46,994 nt of DNA from Deltaproteobacteria bacterium (GTDB lineage Bacteria; Desulfobacterota; Desulfobulbia; Desulfobulbales; JAGXFP01): the NCBI GenBank assembly GCA_020056965.1, contig JAGVGT010000081.1, positions 1 through 46,994 of the forward strand. Direction: 5' to 3'. The position numbers and the translations under genes were made by a program. Shown here piece after piece: positions 42,284 through 46,994 of this stretch (the first letter of the stretch is position 1; each line of letters begins with the position of its first letter). A model generated the notes under the pieces. It ran no database searches, was not told the DNA's origin, and worked only from the letters and a program-made list of their open reading frames with translations.

Positions 42284-42679
42284 ATGAGCAACGATAAGAC
42301 CCACAACCTCGCCATCGGCTATCTCCTCTGGATCTTCGGATTCATGGGCGCTCACCGCTTCTACTATGGCAAACCGGTCAGCGGCACCATCTACTTCTTC
42401 ACCCTGGGGCTGTTTTTCATCGGCTGGTTCGTCGATCTGTTCCTGATCCCCGGTCTGGACCGGGAGGCCGACATCAGCTACACCCCCGGGCCGGTCGGCT
42501 ACAACGCGGCCTGGCTGCTCCTGACCTTTCTCGGGGTGTTCGGCATCCATCGCTTTTATCTGGGCAAATGGCTGACCGGCCTGCTCTACCTCTGCACCGG
42601 TGGTCTGTTGCTGATGGGGGTGATCTATGATTACTGGACTCTAAACGGCCAGATCAGCGAGGTGAATTCCGCTCGATAA
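42284..42679 (+). CDS. TM2-domain protein
   Basis: A 131-residue membrane protein with two TM2 units. The first is LAIGYLLWIFGFMGAHRFYY through GWFVDLFLIPG; the second, LTFLGVFGIHRFYLGKW to GVIYDYWTLN. Each has the characteristic G-HRFY-G motif and a following hydrophobic segment pair with a D. TM2 proteins are widespread, small, and of mostly unknown function. It is well separated from both neighbours. Confidence 0.88.
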   Translation: MSNDKTHNLAIGYLLWIFGFMGAHRFYYGKPVSGTIYFFTLGLFFIGWFVDLFLIPGLDREADISYTPGPVGYNAAWLLLTFLGVFGIHRFYLGKWLTGLLYLCTGGLLLMGVIYDYWTLNGQISEVNSAR

Positions 42680-43044
42680 AGAAGTGATCAGGGGCGAAAA
42701 AAATCCCAGAATTTACGACTGGCGACCTAACCACCCGGATTAACAGGAAATAAAAAATAACCCGCCACCTTTACTTTCCCGAAACGAAAGTGATAGCCTG
42801 TAGTTGTCCGGGGGAGTCTAACATAAAATAAAAAACGGCGGTTGCAACGCAACGTACGCTTAAAAAAGAGACTTCACCCCTCTCACCTAAAAGCAGGGCC
42901 ACTCAAGTGGCGCTGCTTTTTTGTTTTTGCCCCGCCAACCTCCCGGCCGACCTGAGCAGGTCGCCGTTCCCGCTGGCCAAATGCGGCAAAAGGCATTAGT
43001 ATCCCAGCGAGTCAGCCAATTCCGTTCAGCCATCCGGATCCGCC
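42680..43044. other. AT-rich intergenic region, possible small RNA
   Basis: A 365-base gap, much richer in A and T than its surroundings in the middle. It contains an ACTTTC/GAAAGT hairpin near 42773-42791 and ends with a strong intrinsic terminator at 42889-42922, about 210 bases from the TM2 stop. The distance suggests a separate short transcript rather than the TM2 3' end. No known RNA family was recognised and there is no credible ORF. Confidence 0.3.
42889..42922 (+). terminator. Intrinsic terminator
   Basis: AAAAGCAG-GGCCACT and AGTGGC-GCTGCTTTTTT form a long stem with a T-run on the plus strand and an A-run on the other. Strong candidate. Confidence 0.88.
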
Positions 43045-45444
43045 ATGTCCAGACCTGCAAATCAGCCACCGCCAAAGCCTATTCTCCGCCCGGAACTGCT
43101 GGCCCCGGCCGGTGGCCTGGCCGCCTTTTTCGCGGCCCTGGAGGCCGGCGCCGACGCAGTCTACTGCGGGCTGACCAGCTTTTCGGCCCGGGCCAACGCC
43201 AAGAACTTCAGCCTCGTCGAAGTTGCGCAGATGGCCGCCTACGCCCATGGCCTGGGCCGCAAGCTCTATGTGGCGCTTAACACCTTGGTCAAGGAGTCGG
43301 AACTGCCCCTCTTGATCGATACCTTGGCCGGTCTGTGCGAAACCGGGGTGGACGGGCTGATCATCCAGGATCTGGCGGTCTGGCGGCTGGCCCGGCAACA
43401 TTTCCCGGAACTGCCCCTGCACGCCTCCACCCAGATGACCATCCACAACGGTGCCGGGGTCAACCAGCTGGCCGCCATGGGCTTTACCCGGGCGGTGCTG
43501 GCCCGGGAACTGAGCCTGGCCGAGATCGCGGCCATCGGTAAAGAGAGCCGGATCGAACTTGAGCATTTTGTCCACGGGGCGCTGTGTTTTTCCATCTCCG
43601 GACAGTGCCTGTTTTCCTCGCTGCTTACCGGCAAGAGCGGCAATCGGGGCCGCTGCGTCCAACCCTGCCGGCGTCGGTACACCCATCGCGAACAGCCGGG
43701 CCAATATTTTTCCACCAGCGATCTCTGCGGGATCGACCATCTGCCGCGGTTGATCGAGGCCGGGGTCAAGAGCTTCAAAATTGAGGGGCGGATGAAGAGT
43801 CCCGAGTACGTGGGGCGAGTTGTTGCAGCCTATCGCCTGGTCCTGGACGCCACACCTAAAGAGCGCAAGGGTGCCCTCGAGCTTGCCCGTCAGGAGCTGG
43901 AACTCTCCTTCGGCCGGGAATCGACCAGCGGCTTTCTGACCGGCAGCCTCTCCAGTGCCATCGCCGCCCCGACCCGGGCCGCGACGATCGGCCGCCACCT
44001 GGGCACGGTGACGGCGGTCCGGGGCCGAACCGTGACGATCAAACTGGCCGACCGCCTCCATATCGGCGACCGGGTCAAGATCATGCCGACTAACGATCAG
44101 ACCGGCGTGGGGCTGACTGTGCTGCGTCTGTCGGTGCAGGGTAAGATCAGTAAGGTGGCGACCGGCGGGGAGGTGGGCATCGAGTGTGCGGCGGCCGAGC
44201 GGATCCACCCCGGCGATGCGGTTTACAAGGTGGCCGCCGAGCAGGCGTATGGCCTGGACGAGGCCGTCTGCCGCAAGCGTTTGACGGCGGTGGCAAAACC
44301 TGCGACTGAGTTGCTGCTTGAGGTGCGAGTAACCAGTGAGAATTTCTATATCAGAGGCGAGGCCGCCGACGTCAATCTGGAGGCAACCTATCCGGTGACC
44401 AGCTCTCCGGCCACCGCCCATCCCCTGGACCAGGCAACCTTGGCCCGAACCTTTGCCAAGACCGGTGCTCTGCCCCTCGTCCTGAAGAGGTTGCGGGCCC
44501 GCAACCTGCCGCCCTTGGTCATCCCGCCCAGCCGCTTAAACGAGATCCGGCGGGATTTTTACCACCGGCTGGTCGAGGAACTGGAGCAGTTCGGACTGGC
44601 GAAGGGCCTCCGGCGCCGGGAGGTGGCCCGGGCTGCCTTGCTGACGAAAACCAGCACGAGACCCGAGTCCCGCCAGCTCACGGTTACGGTGGCTACGGCC
44701 ACTGACCTGCGGCTGCTGTATGAACCCGACATCGCCCGGGTGGTCCTGGCCCTGAACCCAGCCAACGTCAAGGGCGTTGCCGAGACGCCCACTCTTTCAC
44801 CCGAACTGCGGACGCGACTAATCTGGGACATCCCGGCGATCATCTTCCCTGGCGAGTGGGGCGATTTCCGGGGGGTGGTCGGGCGCTTGCGCGCCCAGGG
44901 GTTCCGCGCCTTCCGGCTCAATAATCTCGGCCACCTCGGCCTCTTCCCCGACCGCTCCGGTCTGGAGCTGGTCGGTGGCGTCAGCCTCTACACCATGAAC
45001 AGTCAGGCCGGCCTGGCCTGGCGTGAACTGGGGTTGGGCGAGCTTACCCTGCCGCTGGAAAGTGACCGGGAAAACCTGGCCGCCTTGCTGGCCGTGGACT
45101 TGGGAGTGCCGGTCGGCCTCACCGTCTATGGGCCTCTGCGCCTGATGACCTCCAGAATTCCGCTGCGGGGGACCAGAACCGGCGACCGGATTGGCTCGGA
45201 CCAGGGTGAGGGATTCCGGCTGGAAAACGACCAGGGGTTGACCGGGCTGACCAGCTCTGCTGATTTTTCGATCATCGACCGGCTGGCCGAGCTACCGGGC
45301 GCGGACCGGACCCGGCTGCATGTCGATCTCTCCCGTTGCGGGCCATTCTCCGCCCGGGGCCGGGCAGTTTTTCAGGCCCTGCGCACCGGAGGGCCGCCTC
45401 TGCCGGAGACCACCGCCTTCAACTTTGCCCGCGGCCTGGAATAG
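43045..45444 (+). CDS. U32-family peptidase-like protein
   Basis: A 799-residue protein of the U32 family, whose members act in 23S rRNA or tRNA hydroxylation (RlhA, TrhP) or as collagenase-like proteases. The U32 signature is clear: ELEHFVHGALCFSISGQC, followed by the conserved GNRGRCVQPCRRRY with further cysteines for an Fe-S site. The opening RPELLAPAGGLAAFFAALEA and ADAVYCGL are also typical. The protein is longer than E. coli RlhA (about 650), with a C-terminal second barrel-like part (GGVSLYTMNSQAGLAW). The rRNA hydroxylase role is more likely than proteolysis. Confidence 0.88.
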   Translation: MSRPANQPPPKPILRPELLAPAGGLAAFFAALEAGADAVYCGLTSFSARANAKNFSLVEVAQMAAYAHGLGRKLYVALNTLVKESELPLLIDTLAGLCETGVDGLIIQDLAVWRLARQHFPELPLHASTQMTIHNGAGVNQLAAMGFTRAVLARELSLAEIAAIGKESRIELEHFVHGALCFSISGQCLFSSLLTGKSGNRGRCVQPCRRRYTHREQPGQYFSTSDLCGIDHLPRLIEAGVKSFKIEGRMKSPEYVGRVVAAYRLVLDATPKERKGALELARQELELSFGRESTSGFLTGSLSSAIAAPTRAATIGRHLGTVTAVRGRTVTIKLADRLHIGDRVKIMPTNDQTGVGLTVLRLSVQGKISKVATGGEVGIECAAAERIHPGDAVYKVAAEQAYGLDEAVCRKRLTAVAKPATELLLEVRVTSENFYIRGEAADVNLEATYPVTSSPATAHPLDQATLARTFAKTGALPLVLKRLRARNLPPLVIPPSRLNEIRRDFYHRLVEELEQFGLAKGLRRREVARAALLTKTSTRPESRQLTVTVATATDLRLLYEPDIARVVLALNPANVKGVAETPTLSPELRTRLIWDIPAIIFPGEWGDFRGVVGRLRAQGFRAFRLNNLGHLGLFPDRSGLELVGGVSLYTMNSQAGLAWRELGLGELTLPLESDRENLAALLAVDLGVPVGLTVYGPLRLMTSRIPLRGTRTGDRIGSDQGEGFRLENDQGLTGLTSSADFSIIDRLAELPGADRTRLHVDLSRCGPFSARGRAVFQALRTGGPPLPETTAFNFARGLE

Positions 45445-45592
45445 CCGGCTCTTTCCTGGCGATGGGCTCTTGAGAAAGGTTGCCAGCCAGAGACAAATTG
45501 GTATAATCACACTGTTCGCCGCCGGGTGCCTCTGGTCTTAACCGCCGGGACGACCACCACTTTATTCAAACCATTTACTGGGAGCCACCACC

Positions 45593-46495
45593 TTGAAGAA
45601 ATCTTCCGGATTAACTCTGAAGCATCTGCCCTTACTGTTGCTGGCCCCGGCGTTTTTGGCCGCCGCTCCGGCCTGGTCCTTTCAGCAGGGTCCGGGCGCC
45701 GCCGGCTGCGCCGCCGGTGACTGCCGCGACTGCCACAGCCTGGAGCGCAAGGAGGTGGCAGCACTACTGAAGGTGCAGGACAAGGACATCATCAATCTGA
45801 CCTTAAGCGAGGTGCCAGGCCTCTGGGAGGTGGAAATACTCCAGAAGGGCCAGACCTTCCCGGTTCTGATCGATTTTTCCAAAGAATTCGTGATCCCGGC
45901 CAAGGCCCTGCGGCTGGCCCCGCCGAAGGACCCCAAGAAGACAGCCCCGCAAGCGCCCAAGGTGATCGACATAACCAAGATCCCTCTGGATGATGCCCTG
46001 CTGATCGGCAAACCCAGCGCAACCCGCAAGATCATCGTCTTTGACGACCCGGAATGCCAGTTCTGCTCGGCCCTGCAGACGGAAATGCAGACCGTGGTCA
46101 AGAATCATCCCGAGGTCGCCTTCCTGATCAAGATGTTCCCGCTGACCAAGATCCACCCTGCCGCCTACGAAAAGGCCCGGGCCATTGTCTGTGCCAAGTC
46201 GGTGGCGATGCTGGAAGACAGCCTGGCCGGCAAACCGATCCCGCCGCCGCTCTGCGACACCGATCAGGTCAAGCGTAACCTGGAACTGGGGAAGAGTTTG
46301 GGAGTGGTCTCCACGCCGACCCTGATCATGCCGGACGGGCGGGTCGTGCCCGGTTCGAAGCCGGCTGAAGATATCTTCCGGGTCCTGAACGGCGAGGAAC
46401 CCCTGGGGGTCGCGAAGCCTAAGGCAGAGGCGCCGGGGGTGCCCAAGGCAGTGGCGAAGGGAGAAACCAAGGCGGACGCCAAGAAGGCCAAATAA
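45593..46495 (+). CDS. DsbC-like thiol isomerase with heme motif
   Basis: A 300-residue exported protein. A signal peptide (LLLLAPAFLAAAPAWSF) is followed by one heme-binding motif, CRDCH (C44, C47, H48). A DsbC/DsbG-type thioredoxin domain then carries the redox site CQFC (C155, C158) in DDPECQFCSALQTEM and the cis-Pro loop VSTPTLIMPDGR. Two more cysteines (ICAKS, PPLCDTD) may form a structural disulfide. The C-terminal 35 residues are Lys/Ala/Pro-rich and probably disordered. The start is TTG with GGGAG about eight bases ahead. A redox role in periplasmic disulfide shuffling, maybe linked to cytochrome maturation, is likely. Confidence 0.85.
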   Translation: MKKSSGLTLKHLPLLLLAPAFLAAAPAWSFQQGPGAAGCAAGDCRDCHSLERKEVAALLKVQDKDIINLTLSEVPGLWEVEILQKGQTFPVLIDFSKEFVIPAKALRLAPPKDPKKTAPQAPKVIDITKIPLDDALLIGKPSATRKIIVFDDPECQFCSALQTEMQTVVKNHPEVAFLIKMFPLTKIHPAAYEKARAIVCAKSVAMLEDSLAGKPIPPPLCDTDQVKRNLELGKSLGVVSTPTLIMPDGRVVPGSKPAEDIFRVLNGEEPLGVAKPKAEAPGVPKAVAKGETKADAKKAK

Positions 46496-46594
46496 CCACG
46501 GTCCTTAAGTCTTCCGGCTTTGCGCCGGACCGGCCGGAGTTGACCGGGCGTTGGTGGTCATGAGCCGGCCCGGGAATCAGGGGAATTCATCAAG

Positions 46595-46888
46595 ATGGTT
46601 GTCGTAGGCAGAGTATCTTTCCACCGCCGCCATTTAAACCAGGCGGTGAGCGTCTACACCGGGCTACCGGCAGTGCCGCCCGGGATCATCAAGAGCGGCC
46701 CCTTTTTTCAGGTCGAGGGCGACTCCGTGCAGGTTCTGGCTTTTTACCGGATCCAGCCTGAGTCTGCGGAAGAGGCCCTCGCCACGGTGCGGGACCGCTA
46801 TGCTTGCTTCACCACCATTCCCGACTTCCGCTGCGACATCCAAGAGTGGCGGGAGTTCCGGGAATTCTTAGCAGACTGGGTGGAGTAA
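46595..46888 (+). CDS. Conserved-looking hypothetical protein, 97 aa
   Basis: I do not recognise this protein. It has no signal peptide, no membrane segment, and is acidic in its second half (SAEEALATVRDRYACFTTIP; WREFREFLADWVE). The ribosome-binding site is weak. Codon use matches the neighbouring genes, and the frame is free of a better opposite-strand ORF, so it is probably real. Its stop lies inside a hairpin shared with the convergent hisF. Confidence 0.55.
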   Translation: MVVVGRVSFHRRHLNQAVSVYTGLPAVPPGIIKSGPFFQVEGDSVQVLAFYRIQPESAEEALATVRDRYACFTTIPDFRCDIQEWREFREFLADWVE

Positions 46889-46900
46889 CTCCTCCACCCA
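46877..46900. terminator. Hairpin between convergent genes
   Basis: TGGGTGGAG-taactc-CTCCACCCA is a 9-bp perfect stem that contains the stop of the plus-strand gene and lies eight bases from the hisF stop. No T-run, so termination is inferred from position. Confidence 0.45.
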
Positions 46901-46907
46901 TCCCGCA

Positions 46908-46994
46908 TCAGCGAATCTCCACTCCCACCCCTTTCAGGTGGGCCTTGACCGCCGCGATCGGCACCTCGCGCCGGTGGAAGATTCCCGCCGCCAG
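46908..46994 (-). CDS. hisF: Imidazole glycerol phosphate synthase HisF, 3' end only
   Basis: Reading the minus strand from the window edge gives LAAGIFHRREVPIAAVKAHL and then KGVGVEIR before a TGA. This fits the C terminus of HisF, the cyclase subunit of imidazole glycerol phosphate synthase in histidine synthesis (family form: ALAASIFHxGExxIxxVKxxL). The rest of the gene lies outside the window. Only 28 codons are seen, so the call rests on this one segment. Confidence 0.75.
   Translation of the reverse strand: MAAGIFHRREVPIAAVKAHLKGVGVEIR

Noticed and set aside
43012..44421. 469-codon antisense frame in the U32 gene
   Set aside because: Same shadow effect; no domain, and the plus strand has the U32 signature.

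Overview
This 47 kb window is high-GC bacterial chromosome (about 60 percent or more by eye). The gene content points to an anaerobic member of the Desulfobacterota (former Deltaproteobacteria): a split-Soret cytochrome c, an octaheme HAO-like cytochrome, other c-type cytochromes, CRP/FNR-type operators, cobalamin-dependent radical SAM enzymes and several families of interspersed palindromic repeats. Genus-level placement is not possible from the sequence alone. No rRNA, tRNA, CRISPR array, phage or transposase was seen.

Layout. 1-6434: rnc end and an Elp3-like radical SAM gene, a roadblock/zinc-ribbon pair, an L,D-transpeptidase, a SIMPL protein, and cmoA/cmoB (tRNA U34 modification) with yhbY. 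6435-10397: redox block with a monoheme cytochrome, a NUDIX hydrolase, and two convergent cytochrome genes (split-Soret and HAO-like octaheme) that share a terminator; each has a CRP/FNR-family palindrome about 33 bp upstream of a -10-like hexamer. 10398-19640: ordinary genes (lipoprotein, FkbM methyltransferase, MltD, PepN), then an AMP-forming acyl ligase, a Sel1-repeat protein and a small lipoprotein. 19684-40026: a large lipid/polyene assembly locus. 40264-46994: a membrane zinc-ribbon protein, a frameshifted glutamate dehydrogenase, a TM2 protein, a U32 peptidase-family protein, a DsbC-like protein with a heme motif, a small ORF and the 3' end of hisF on the minus strand.

The central system is 19684-40026. 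It has most of the parts of an aryl-polyene (APE) type II PKS/FAS cluster: ACP, two active ketosynthases, two Cys-less ketosynthase halves, FabG-type ketoreductase, two hot-dog dehydratases, hot-dog thioesterase, glycosyltransferase-DUF2062, two LpxL-type acyltransferases, LolA-like carrier, MMPL/RND exporter and DUF3261 lipoprotein. It differs in three ways. No aromatic ammonia lyase is present. Two cobalamin-binding-type radical SAM enzymes sit at its left end. A FlgT-like/CsgG-like secreted pair with its own promoter-like and terminator signals is embedded in it. The two dehydratases carry complementary halves of the FabZ catalytic dyad, suggesting an obligate heterodimer. The product is inferred to be an acyl or polyene chain attached to a lipid or glycan and exported to the outer membrane; its starter unit and the radical SAM chemistry cannot be read from the sequence.

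The intergenic gaps of this locus hold copies of at least four palindromic repeat families.
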